64,000 bases of DNA from contig CAJUJJ010000012.1 in assembly GCA_910586765.1 (NCBI GenBank), positions 1 through 64,000 on the forward strand, given 5' to 3'. The DNA comes from an uncultured Clostridia bacterium (GTDB lineage Bacteria; Bacillota; Clostridia; Lachnospirales; Anaerotignaceae). Each line of letters opens with the position of its first letter. Positions within the stretch are counted from its first letter, which is position 1. Positions 35,601 through 42,712 of this stretch are shown here, piece after piece. The notes beneath the pieces are model-generated. The model ran no database searches. It was given only the letters and a program-made list of their open reading frames with translations, and was not told where the DNA came from. Both the position numbers and the translations under genes were made by a program.

Positions 35601-36748
35601 CAAACGTATTATTGCAAGCTGGTATTAGTGTAAAAGTTGTAAACAAAATACACGAGTCAAAAGACAATTCAAAAGTGCTTTTGGAAAGCGGAAAAATCAA
35701 TTATATTATTTCTACTTCTTCAAAGGGACGTTTGCCAAGTTTGGACAGTGTAAAAATACGTCGTCTTGCTGTAGAACATTCTATACCTTGTTTGACTTCT
35801 TTAGACACAGCAAATGCACTTGCAGATAGTTTAATCAGCCGTTTTTCTGAATATAGCACAGAACTCATTGACATTAACCATATGAGAGAAAAACGTATGA
35901 AATTACCTTTTACAAAACTATCCGCTTGTGGTAATGACTATATTTATTTTAACTGTTTAGACGGTCACGAAATTACAAGTCCAGAATCCCTTGCGGTTTC
36001 ACTTTCTCATAGGCATTTTGGTATAGGTGGTGATGGTGTTGTATTGATGGAAAAATCCGACATTGCTGATGTTAAAATGAGAATGTACAATCTGGACGGC
36101 AGCGAAGGCAGAATGTGCGGAAATGCTTTACGTTGTATTGGAAAATATGTCTATGAAAATGGTTATGTTCCTAAAACAGATATGACAGTAGAAACACTCT
36201 CTGGTGTAAAACAGTTAAAACTGTTTGTACAAAATGGTGTAGTAGATTTTGCAACGGTTAATATGGGTAAGGCAATATTAGAGCCTGAACAAATCCCTGT
36301 CAGAATAAGAGGTTTGCAGTTTAAAAATGTATTGAATTATCCTGTAAATATAGATGGTAAAGAATACAGCATTACTTGTATTTCTATGGGCAATCCTCAT
36401 GCTGTTGTATTCTGGAACAACTTAGATAATTTAGACATTGAAAAAATAGGCCCTGCATTTGAATATAGTCCACTTTTCCCAGAAAGAGTAAATGTAGAAT
36501 TTGTGCAAATTATCAATTCTACTACATTAAAAATGAGAGTTTGGGAAAGAGGAAGCGGAGAGACTTGGGCTTGTGGTACAGGTGCCTGTGCCGCAGCAGT
36601 CGCAGCAGTGTTAAATGGTTATTGCAGCAAAGAAAAACAAATTACTGTAAAATTAAAAGGCGGCGATTTGCTTATTAAATATACTGATGATACTGTTTAT
36701 CTTTCTGGAAAAGCTGAAAAAGTATATGAAGGTGTCGTTGAAATCTAA
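32696..36748 (+). CDS. carB-dapF: Carbamoyl-phosphate synthase large subunit fused to diaminopimelate epimerase
   Basis: One open frame of 1350 residues. Residues 1 to about 1060 are a complete CarB: two homologous synthetase halves, each opening with a VIGSGPIVIGQ-like or VFGSGPIRIGQ-like segment, two ATP-grasp domains, and an MGS-like allosteric domain ending at ALADSLISRFSEY. From M1068 a full DapF follows: KLPFTKLSACGNDYIYF, the first catalytic Cys in GRMCGNALRC (C1141), MGNPHAVVF and the second Cys in WACGTGAC (C1293). No stop or frameshift lies between them and no good ribosome site precedes M1068. So arginine/pyrimidine and lysine/cell-wall steps are on one chain. Confidence 0.92.
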   Translation: MPLRQDIKKVLVIGSGPIVIGQAAEFDYAGTQACRTLREEGLEVVLVNSNPATIMTDKAMADRIYIEPLTIDTLKRIIEKEKPDSVLSTLGGQTGLTLSMQLAKEGFLKQHNVKLLGANPVTIDKAEDRQMFKDTMLEIGEPVIPSEVVNTVEDAITFVETIGYPVIIRPAFTLGGTGGGICNNEEELVEIASNGLRLSPISQILVEKCISGWKEIEFEVMRDSKGNVITICSMENFDPVGVHTGDSIVIAPAVTLADKEYQMLRSASLNIISALGVEGGCNCQFALNPDSFEYAVIEVNPRVSRSSALASKATGYPIAKVAAKIAIGYTLDEIKNAVTGSTYACFEPTIDYVVVKLPKWPFDKFVYAKRVLGTQMKATGEVMAIAPNFEMAIMKAVRGAEISLDSLNLPKLETLSKEQILQKVHICDDERLFVVFEALKRGITPQQINDITKIDKWFLYKLLNLINYEKELSEKTLDDALYLKGKKLGYPDKVIERISKQKIQNPASAVFKMVDTCAAEFKAETPYFYSTYDTENEALEHIQTYGSGKPTVIVFGSGPIRIGQGIEFDYASVHCVWALKEAGYEVVIANNNPETVSTDFDTADRLYFDALTPEDVMNIIKTEKPYGVVVAFGGQTAIKLTKFLEANGVKILGTPADSIDAAEDRERFDELLESLHIERPAGYTVMRTEDALKVANNLGYPVLMRPSYVLGGQNMIIAHSDEDIREYMQIILSHNIENPILIDKYLMGVEIEVDAICDGEEILIPGIMEHIERAGIHSGDSIAVYPAWNVSGELTQKLIEYTKNLAVSLKTKGLVNIQYVIYENQIYVIEVNPRSSRTIPYISKVTGVPMVDLATRAMLGEKLKDMGYGTGLYKTPPYVAVKVPVFSFEKLIDVDVQLGPEMKSTGEVLGIGKTLSEALYKGLIAAGYKMKKQGAMFVTVRDADKAEIVDITKKYASLGFEIYATKGTANVLLQAGISVKVVNKIHESKDNSKVLLESGKINYIISTSSKGRLPSLDSVKIRRLAVEHSIPCLTSLDTANALADSLISRFSEYSTELIDINHMREKRMKLPFTKLSACGNDYIYFNCLDGHEITSPESLAVSLSHRHFGIGGDGVVLMEKSDIADVKMRMYNLDGSEGRMCGNALRCIGKYVYENGYVPKTDMTVETLSGVKQLKLFVQNGVVDFATVNMGKAILEPEQIPVRIRGLQFKNVLNYPVNIDGKEYSITCISMGNPHAVVFWNNLDNLDIEKIGPAFEYSPLFPERVNVEFVQIINSTTLKMRVWERGSGETWACGTGACAAAVAAVLNGYCSKEKQITVKLKGGDLLIKYTDDTVYLSGKAEKVYEGVVEI

Positions 36749-36761
36749 TTTATTGTAATAT

Positions 36762-36804
36762 AAAACACAAGAAATATCATAAAAGTATTTCTTGTGTTTT
36801 TTGT
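36762..36804 (+). terminator. Terminator of carA-carB/dapF
   Basis: AAAACACAAGAAATA/TATTTCTTGTGTTTT hairpin with following T residues, about 15 bases after the stop. Confidence 0.85.
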
Positions 36805-36840
36805 TGTATATTGTAAATCAAAAAATGATACAAAAAGTGA

Positions 36841-36869
36841 TTGACATCTTAATAACTTTAAAGTATAAA
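36841..36869 (+). promoter_or_regulatory. Promoter of the RNA candidate
   Basis: TTGACA (36841-36846), 17 bp spacer, TATAAA (36864-36869). Confidence 0.7.
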
Positions 36870-36875
36870 GTTGTA

Positions 36876-36995
36876 CCACTTGAAACAAAATAATAACAAA
36901 AAAATGCCCATCCTGTCGCAACCAGGATGAGCGGTGTCCGTAAGGGCATTGCTAAATTCTAGGAGCATCCACTTTTGGAGTGGGTGCTTTTCTTT
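36876..36995 (+). ncRNA. Candidate stand-alone structured small RNA
   Basis: A 120-base transcription unit without an ORF lies between the carB-dapF terminator and two XRE genes. It starts behind a consensus promoter and ends in a strong terminator whose 10-bp stem AGCATCCACT/AGTGGGTGCT (36964-36988) runs into TTTTCTTTTT. Inside, AATGCCC (36903-36909) pairs with GGGCATT (36944-36950) and encloses ATCCTG/CAGGAT (36910-36928) with loop TCGCAAC. It is markedly more GC-rich than its surroundings. I do not recognise the family. No gene follows on the same strand within 930 bases, so a riboswitch is unlikely. Confidence 0.65.
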
Positions 36996-37046
36996 TTATT
37001 ATTGTACCATAATTATTTTTAAAATACAACAAAAATCATATAGCAA

Positions 37047-37409
37047 TTAATTTTTATTTTTTAACAATAGCTGACATTCTAAATAATAATCAATAAAATT
37101 ATCAAATGCTATAAGTTGTTGTTCTTCCAAAGTATACAATAAATCTTCTAATTTTATATCATAATATGTTTCAGAGGTTGTATTGTTTGAGTATTTCAAT
37201 AAATAGTCATGAAACAAGTCATCTAAAGATATTCCCAAAACTTCAGCAATTTTACCAACTTTTTCGATATTAAATATATTTTTACCGTTTTCAAATAGAC
37301 AAAACGAACTTTGAGGGACACCTACTTTTTCAGCTAAAGCCTTTTGAGATAACTTTTTATTATTTCTTAATTCTTTTATCTTTTTTCCTATTTTTACACT
37401 ATCATACAT
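37047..37409 (-). CDS. XRE-family HTH regulator (120 aa)
   Basis: A small DNA-binding protein with an N-terminal Cro/CI-type helix-turn-helix (about residues 8-62, IKELRNNKKLSQKALAEKVG then VPQSSFCLFENGKN) and a C-terminal acidic helical tail (LEDLLYTLEEQQLIAFDNFI). It has a GAGGTGAG ribosome site. It follows the other XRE gene by 11 bases and is surely co-transcribed with it. The targets are unknown; adjacency to the nuclease-like genes and the RNA candidate suggests local control. Confidence 0.85.
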   Translation of the reverse strand: MYDSVKIGKKIKELRNNKKLSQKALAEKVGVPQSSFCLFENGKNIFNIEKVGKIAEVLGISLDDLFHDYLLKYSNNTTSETYYDIKLEDLLYTLEEQQLIAFDNFIDYYLECQLLLKNKN

Positions 37410-37420
37410 ACTTGCTCACC

Positions 37421-37741
37421 TCATTTATGAAATGCTATAAACTCCGTCAATGCTTTGCAAATGAACTGTCTTTCTATAGGATTTAAACCTTTTGTTTTAT
37501 TCAATATTTCATGAATAATTGGTTGGTTTTGTTTTGGCTTCAATGAGCTATCATCTAAGCCTATTTTAAAAAAATTTGCTATCGCTAATGCAACATCAAC
37601 GGAAGGAACTTTTTTAGCTCTTTCTATTTCTCCTAAATAAGCCTGAGTAATATTTAATTTTAATGATAAACTTAATAAAGAAAGCCTTCTATTTTTTCTC
37701 ATACTTCTTATAGTTTTTCCAAATAAATCACAGTTAAACAT
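37421..37741 (-). CDS. XRE-family HTH regulator (106 aa)
   Basis: N-terminal helix-turn-helix (about residues 9-62, IRSMRKNRRLSLLSLSLKLN then ITQAYLGEIERAKKVPSVDV) with a short C-terminal extension ending in a helix (IERQFICKALTEFIAF). It is first of the two-gene minus-strand XRE operon. Direct repeats TATGCTATAT lie 43-76 bases upstream and may be its operator. Confidence 0.85.
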   Translation of the reverse strand: MFNCDLFGKTIRSMRKNRRLSLLSLSLKLNITQAYLGEIERAKKVPSVDVALAIANFFKIGLDDSSLKPKQNQPIIHEILNKTKGLNPIERQFICKALTEFIAFHK

Positions 37742-37783
37742 TATCTTATCCCTATCTAATAAAAAATAATTATATATCGATTA

Positions 37784-37817
37784 TATGCTATATTTATTTG
37801 CAAAATTTATGCTATAT
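37784..37817. repeat. Direct repeat pair TATGCTATAT (possible XRE operator)
   Basis: Two exact 10-mers at 37784-37793 and 37808-37817, 24 bp start to start, lie between divergent genes 37421-37741 and 37932-38231. Confidence 0.45.
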
Positions 37818-37842
37818 ACTAATAAAATTAAGCAAATATAAA

Positions 37843-37871
37843 TTGACAAAAATCAGATACTCTCTTATAAT
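37843..37871 (+). promoter_or_regulatory. Promoter of the 99-aa gene
   Basis: TTGACA (37843-37848), 17 bp spacer, TATAAT (37866-37871); both hexamers are perfect. Confidence 0.8.
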
Positions 37872-37931
37872 GTAAATCAAATAAACTTTTACAATTTATG
37901 ACTTATATTTTTTAGTAAAGGAGAAAAGAAA

Positions 37932-38231
37932 ATGAACAAAAAGAATTTTAAAAAAAGAAAAATAGCACGACTAGAGAAAGAATTAGACGAAATTTTTGAA
38001 TTAGCAAAAAAATCACATTTAACGGAAGAACAAGAAAAACGTATGCCCATTTTAATTAATCAATTAAATAAATTATATGGTATTCCTGCAGTTGATATAC
38101 GAAAATTCTGGGAAAATTTTCAAAAAAAATATTCGCCAGAGATAGAAAAGTTTTTACAAGAACATAAAGAGATAGGTTCGTTAGAAATAAAGCAGTTTTT
38201 AGAACAACTCGAAAACAAAAAAGAGATGTAA
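37932..38231 (+). CDS. Small charged hypothetical protein (99 aa)
   Basis: The protein is highly charged and almost entirely helix-forming (KKRKIARLEKELDEIFELAK, then IEKFLQEHKEIGSLEIKQFL), with likely coiled-coil tendency. It has a good AAGGAG site and a perfect promoter. It is divergent from the XRE pair and convergent with the DUF4157-AHH gene at 38251, with a hairpin-like AAAACACCTCTTTTTTT region between. I do not recognise it. An immunity or antitoxin role for the neighbouring nuclease is possible but unsupported beyond location. Confidence 0.7.
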   Translation: MNKKNFKKRKIARLEKELDEIFELAKKSHLTEEQEKRMPILINQLNKLYGIPAVDIRKFWENFQKKYSPEIEKFLQEHKEIGSLEIKQFLEQLENKKEM

Positions 38232-38250
38232 AACACCTCTTTTTTTAATG

Positions 38251-39414
38251 TTACTCATAAAAATCTCTTAATCTCTTTCCAATTTCAAAACTCAACTCTG
38301 TTTCTTTACTTAAATCTCTAATAATATATTCTTCTCCTACAACACCCAATATATATTTTTTTTCATCTTCAAATAATCCTTCTCCTGCATCATTTTCATA
38401 CAACGTACTTAATTCCTCTTGCTCAAGCCTAGTTAGTTGAAACCTTTGCTCATTATATCGACGAGTTGGATATTTTTGCTGAAATTCCTCCAGTTGTCTT
38501 TGTAAACTTTGTTGTTTTGATTCTAGTCTTGTCATTTTAACAAAATCAATCATAGCTTTATGCCCAACTCTTGTATAATATTGTTTTATATCATCTATAC
38601 GTGTTACATCTTGTGTATAAAAATCTTGTATTACTTTTCTAAAATAATCAGCTTTACTTTTTGCATAGTCTAAATTTAATACAATATTTACTATATTTTC
38701 TTCTCCAATATACCCCTTTACTGCTTCTGTATAATTACTATGACTACCATAATGTTGTGGCAAACGGCTTCCTCTAGTTCCATATTGTTCAGGCAGTGCA
38801 ATGCCATTCCATGATTTGTCAAATTCTTCCAAATCAATTAGGTCTGTTTTTTGTAATGCCTCTTTAATAACTTCTATAGGAATAATATGATGTGCTTGTG
38901 TACCTTTTGGTGCACCAATATTATTTGCCAATGTTTGAGAATCAAATAGACATTGTGTAACATCTGTTGCCATACTTCCACTATTTTGTGTTCTGATATA
39001 GCCGTTATCCGCTTCTCTTTCTAATGTAGCATCATTATTTACCCCAACACCATTTATTGTCATAGTAGGCTTCACAATGCCCTGTTTTTGCTGCACTACA
39101 TGTACTAGCTCATGTGCTAAATGTTTTTCTTGTCCCGATGCAATATAGATATTTGTTCCTTGTGTATATGCTAGTGCCTGTAATTGTGCTGGTTTACTAG
39201 AATGATAATGTACTTTTACATCGTTCATAGATATTCCAGAACGGCTTTCTATATTTTGTTTTAAATTATAAGGTATTCCTGTATCATTTTTCTTTTTTTG
39301 TATCATAGCTGGCATAGCAGTATAATGCTGTGGTGTTTGATATTCCATTTTAGGTAAAACAGTTTCTGTTTTTTTGCAAACTGTATTTTTATATTGTTTT
39401 TGTGACACAAACAT
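38251..39414 (-). CDS. DUF4157 (eCIS-core) protein with C-terminal AHH nuclease-like domain (387 aa)
   Basis: The N-terminal domain (about residues 45-140) is DUF4157: ISMNDVKVHYHSSKPAQL, ALAYTQGTNIYIASGQEKHL, then the zincin-like HELVHVVQQ (H101, E102, H105) and a downstream EREAD. From about residue 155 comes an AHH/HNH-type nuclease-like domain: GTQAHHIIPIEV (His175/176), WNGIALP and HYGSHSNYTEAV. The C-terminal quarter is helical and charged. There is no signal peptide. The gene follows its paralogue at 39437-40471 by 22 bases. DUF4157 proteins are enriched around contractile injection systems, but none is visible here. A toxic effector role is inference. Confidence 0.8.
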   Translation of the reverse strand: MFVSQKQYKNTVCKKTETVLPKMEYQTPQHYTAMPAMIQKKKNDTGIPYNLKQNIESRSGISMNDVKVHYHSSKPAQLQALAYTQGTNIYIASGQEKHLAHELVHVVQQKQGIVKPTMTINGVGVNNDATLEREADNGYIRTQNSGSMATDVTQCLFDSQTLANNIGAPKGTQAHHIIPIEVIKEALQKTDLIDLEEFDKSWNGIALPEQYGTRGSRLPQHYGSHSNYTEAVKGYIGEENIVNIVLNLDYAKSKADYFRKVIQDFYTQDVTRIDDIKQYYTRVGHKAMIDFVKMTRLESKQQSLQRQLEEFQQKYPTRRYNEQRFQLTRLEQEELSTLYENDAGEGLFEDEKKYILGVVGEEYIIRDLSKETELSFEIGKRLRDFYE

Positions 39415-39436
39415 ACTATCCCTCCTTTTTATACCA

Positions 39437-40471
39437 TTATAGTTCTTTTATTCCTTTTAATCTAGCACCGATTTTATGCTGTATATAAATCTGTTCCTCT
39501 ATATTACTTATAATACTCCCATTATTTGTAATAATACGTACCCAATTTTTTTCTTCTTCTGTCAATTCCCCTTCTATTTGTATTTTAATATAAAAACTCA
39601 CTAAATTTGCCCAATCCGCAGCACTTAAATCACCATATTTTATTTTATTTCTTTCTAAATTATCCAATCGTATAAAATCATACATTGCTTGACGACCTAC
39701 ATTTCTAAAATACAAATTGATGTCATTGAGTTGTGTTACACCTTCAAAAACATAATTTTCAATGATATTTCTAAAATGTTGTGCTGTCTGTCTAGCATAA
39801 TTCAAATCTGTTACCAATCTCTGCATATTATTTCGCCCTATGTACTTTTTTACAGCAGTAGTATAACTGTTATGTCTACCATAATGTACAGGCAAATAGT
39901 TACAAACACTTTTGCTCGGCAAAGCAATACCATTCCATGCTTCGTCAAATTCACTTAGAGGAAATGTACACAATTCCAAACTTTCTTGTATTACTTGTAT
40001 GGGAATAATATGATGTGCTTGTGTTCCCTCTGGTGCATTGATATTATGTGCTAATGCCTGAGAACTAAACATACATTGTATTACATTCTCATCTATATTA
40101 TTACTGGGAGGTTTTTTTCTAATATATTGTATATCTGCTTCTTTTTCCAATATAGGGTCATTATTTACAGCAATACCATTTATTATTACAGTAGGTTTGA
40201 CAATGCCTTGTTTTTGCTGCACCACATGTATCAATTCATGTTTCAAATATTTTTCTTGTCCTGATGCAATATAAATATTTGTTCCTTGTGTGTATGCTAG
40301 TGCATTTAACTGTGCTGGTTTATCAGAATGATAATGTACTCTTACATCATTCATAGATATTCCAGAAATTTTTTCAATATTATATTTTAAATGATAAGGT
40401 ATTGCTGTTTCATATTCTTTCTTCTGTGTTGTAGTAGGTATATTATCATGATTTTTCCCTTGTTGATACAT
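39437..40471 (-). CDS. DUF4157 (eCIS-core) protein with C-terminal AHH nuclease-like domain (344 aa)
   Basis: A paralogue of the downstream gene with the same architecture. The DUF4157 domain spans about residues 20-115 with HELIHVVQQ (H78, E79, H82) and LEKEAD. The AHH domain starts near 140 with GTQAHHIIPIQV (His153/154), WNGIALP and HYGRHNSYTTAV. The N-terminal domains are much more alike than the last 90 residues, which suggests diversification of the C-terminal end. The GGAGAAGGAGGAG site is strong. It is first of the two-gene minus-strand unit, behind a TATAAT near 40518-40523. Confidence 0.8.
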   Translation of the reverse strand: MYQQGKNHDNIPTTTQKKEYETAIPYHLKYNIEKISGISMNDVRVHYHSDKPAQLNALAYTQGTNIYIASGQEKYLKHELIHVVQQKQGIVKPTVIINGIAVNNDPILEKEADIQYIRKKPPSNNIDENVIQCMFSSQALAHNINAPEGTQAHHIIPIQVIQESLELCTFPLSEFDEAWNGIALPSKSVCNYLPVHYGRHNSYTTAVKKYIGRNNMQRLVTDLNYARQTAQHFRNIIENYVFEGVTQLNDINLYFRNVGRQAMYDFIRLDNLERNKIKYGDLSAADWANLVSFYIKIQIEGELTEEEKNWVRIITNNGSIISNIEEQIYIQHKIGARLKGIKEL

Positions 40472-40701
40472 GACACTCCTCCTTCTCCTATGTAAAACTT
40501 GGTATAATTATATCTATTATAACATAAAATTCACGATTTATCGACAAAATTCGACAATGTATCACTTTATATTTATAAATAAAATTTACTTGATTTTGTT
40601 TTAAAAATATGAAATAATTTATTATAAATGTTTTTTAATAGATACTATCATACCACTTCTGGCAGCACAATTTTATACTATACAACAGAAAGGAAAGAAA
40701 T

Positions 40702-40776
40702 ATGGAACTACTAGACATGATTGTTTCAGAACAACTACAGCAAATGAATATATCTGCATTGCTTTTTTTGTTATAA
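40702..40776 (+). CDS. Possible 24-residue peptide
   Basis: ATG 40702 follows AAAGGAAAG and opens a 24-codon frame ending TAA at 40774-40776. The product is MELLDMIVSEQLQQMNISAL followed by a hydrophobic end LFLL. It lies 69 bases before the PAS regulator. It could be a leader peptide, a small signalling peptide or chance. The rest of the 374-base gap 40472-40845 holds the divergent promoter of the DUF4157 genes and a repeated TTTGTCGA-like word near 40535-40555. Confidence 0.3.
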   Translation: MELLDMIVSEQLQQMNISALLFLL

Positions 40777-40845
40777 TGTATTTATCAACATTATATTAAT
40801 ACTTTTTATGATACTGAAATTATTACTATAAAAGGAGATATTGCC

Positions 40846-41511
40846 ATGAAAAACCCTACTGTATTACTTACAGAAAACGATAAAATAATATTGGAGTCTT
40901 ATAAAAATATTGCAGATGGTTTAGGCGAATTTCTAGGCAGTAGCTGTGAAATTGTCATACATAGCCTAGAAAGTTTAGACTCCTCTATTATCAAAATTGT
41001 AAATGGTAACCATTCTGGGCGTATGGTAGGTGCTCCCATTACAGATATTGCACTTTCTATGCTTTCCAAACTTGAAGAAGAAAACGCACCAAAATTTATT
41101 ACCTATTTTGCCAAAAACAAAAGAGGAGAACAAATTAAATCTTCTATTGCTGCTATTTATGGGCAATATAACAAAGTAATTGGTTTATTCTGCGTAAATA
41201 TTTTTTTAGATACTCCTTTATCAGAATTTTTAAATTCTTTTATGAATAATGCTATTATGGGAAGCGAAAATAATATTTCTGAAAATTTTGTTGACAATGC
41301 ACAAGATTTAATGATAGGAGCATTAGAAGAAGTTAAAAAAATAGTGTATAACGATTTGTCTATTTCTTCCTCTAATAAAAATAAAGAAATTGTTTCTATG
41401 CTCTATCAAAGGGGTATATTTAATTTGAAGGACTCTGTTATCACAATATCAAATCATTTAGGAATTTCTAAAAATACAGTTTATATGCACATACGAAATA
41501 TCAATAAATAA
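40846..41511 (+). CDS. YheO-type PAS domain transcriptional regulator
   Basis: A 221-residue protein with an N-terminal YheO-like PAS domain (about residues 10-125, with LGEFLGSSCEIVIHSLE, DSSIIKIVNGNHSGRMVGAP and the closing VIGLFCVNIFLD). A C-terminal HTH follows (about 165-221, IVSMLYQRGIFNLKDSVITI then GISKNTVYMHIRN). This is the DauR/YheO architecture, which responds to small ligands in the cytosol. AAAGGAG precedes the ATG. The target is unknown. Confidence 0.88.
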   Translation: MKNPTVLLTENDKIILESYKNIADGLGEFLGSSCEIVIHSLESLDSSIIKIVNGNHSGRMVGAPITDIALSMLSKLEEENAPKFITYFAKNKRGEQIKSSIAAIYGQYNKVIGLFCVNIFLDTPLSEFLNSFMNNAIMGSENNISENFVDNAQDLMIGALEEVKKIVYNDLSISSSNKNKEIVSMLYQRGIFNLKDSVITISNHLGISKNTVYMHIRNINK

Positions 41512-41552
41512 AAAAAGGAGAACTTTTTAATTTTGAAAAGTTCTCCTTTTTT
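41511..41552. terminator. Bidirectional terminator
   Basis: AAAAAAGGAGAACTTTT and AAAAGTTCTCCTTTTTT pair across a TAATTTTG loop between the convergent PAS and XRE genes. Confidence 0.85.
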
Positions 41553-41567
41553 ATGTTTACAATAATA

Positions 41568-41864
41568 TCAATTACTCTTTTTTCTTTTCTTACATACTGA
41601 AATAAAATTTATCACAACTTGTATTTCTTCTTCATCTAAATCTGTAATATCAACAGTATTCTGTTTTTCTAGTCCTAATAAAAAATCTGTTGTCACATTA
41701 AATATCGTCGCTAATTTTATTAAAACATCATAAGAAGGGTATCGCATTTCTGTTTCATAAGCAGAAATCATTGCCTTTGAAATACCTATTCTTTCTGCTA
41801 ATTCTTTTTGTGTCATATGTTGCTGTTGTCTTAATTTTTTTATATTTTCGCTAAAATTTACCAT
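41568..41864 (-). CDS. XRE-family HTH regulator (98 aa)
   Basis: N-terminal helix-turn-helix (about residues 5-62: IKKLRQQQHMTQKELAERIG, ISKAMISAYETEMRYPSYDV) typical of SinR/immunity-repressor-like proteins, with a short acidic tail (DITDLDEEEIQVVINFI). No effector domain is present. It is monocistronic, convergent with the PAS regulator. Confidence 0.87.
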   Translation of the reverse strand: MVNFSENIKKLRQQQHMTQKELAERIGISKAMISAYETEMRYPSYDVLIKLATIFNVTTDFLLGLEKQNTVDITDLDEEEIQVVINFISVCKKRKKSN

Positions 41865-41959
41865 TATTTTTCACCATATTTAGTTTATATAATAAAAATA
41901 AACTTTTGGTGTATTTCGGTATATAAATTAGTTGATTTTTTAAAATTCACTTTCAAAAA

Positions 41960-42060
41960 TATGCTTGGAACAATAAAGGTATTAGGGACTTTGTCCCTAA
42001 CACCCTACAAGCCTTTCAGAAAACTTCATTTTACTAGTTTTAAACAGAATTTTATATTAT
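41960..42060. repeat. Intergenic palindromic repeat remnant
   Basis: TTAGGGACTTTGTCCCTAA (about 41980-41998) is a hairpin, followed by CACCCTACAAGCC and AAAACTTCATTTTAC. The last part recalls the left end of element A (AAAACTTCATTTTGC near 5165-5180). It is probably a piece of the same repeat group. Confidence 0.4.
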
Positions 42061-42082
42061 TTTTTTAACGCTTTTATTATAA

Positions 42083-42625
42083 TTATTTTACTACACTTTC
42101 TTCTTCTACTTCAACAGGAAGCCATTTTACAGAAATTCTATCTTGCATACCTTTAATATCTAATTCTTCATCAAACAAATCTTTATCAATAGAAATATAT
42201 TTTTGATTATCTCCAAAAAATAGCACTTCAAAAGGCTGCATTACTCCATCTAAAAATACAAGCATTTCTGTACAATAAATATTCAAATAACCGCCTTCAC
42301 TTAATATATGTTTTTCTAATTCTTGTTTAGAAGGAAATGTTGCTAAAACCCATTCTCCTGTTTGCCCTGTCATATCATAAAGCTGATAGCCGTGAAAAAA
42401 TAATTTTTCTTCTCCTGTAGAACCTTTATCTTCATTTGCTTTTCCTTTTACAAACAATGGTTTACCATTTTCTCCATTTTTAATGATTTCTGCTCCTTTG
42501 ATATAACAATCTACAAATTTTTTTACTTCCTCTGCTTTATTTGTATTTTTAATTACATTGTAGTCGCCGTGGTCATAACAATAATTTCCTAATTCTTCTA
42601 AAAAAACACGTAATGTTTTTTCCAT
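42083..42625 (-). CDS. Hypothetical protein (180 aa)
   Basis: An acidic cytosolic protein with no signal peptide or membrane segment. It opens with a helical part (LRVFLEELGNYCYDHGDYNV, KAEEVKKFVDCYIKGAEII) and continues with a beta-rich C-terminal part (GEWVLATFPSKQELEKHIL, LVFLDGVMQPFEVLFFGD). I do not recognise a family. A good AGGAGG site precedes the ATG. It is separated from yunB by 87 bases on the same strand. Confidence 0.7.
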   Translation of the reverse strand: MEKTLRVFLEELGNYCYDHGDYNVIKNTNKAEEVKKFVDCYIKGAEIIKNGENGKPLFVKGKANEDKGSTGEEKLFFHGYQLYDMTGQTGEWVLATFPSKQELEKHILSEGGYLNIYCTEMLVFLDGVMQPFEVLFFGDNQKYISIDKDLFDEELDIKGMQDRISVKWLPVEVEEESVVK

Positions 42626-42712
42626 AATAAAAAACCTCCTAAATAATAAAAAATGATAATTTTTACTGTTTTGTTACATTAAATACTATTGTAACAGCAA
42701 TGTCAACAAATT

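Noticed and set aside
35897..36748. Independent dapF gene starting at its own ATG
   Set aside because: There is no stop codon before it and no good ribosome site; the frame is continuous with carB. Internal initiation remains possible but unsupported.
36876..36995. Riboswitch leader
   Set aside because: No same-strand gene follows for more than 900 bases and the terminator is strong; no known aptamer consensus was recognised.
36800..42650. Prophage or integrated element
   Set aside because: XRE regulators are present but no integrase, terminase, portal or attachment-site duplication was found.
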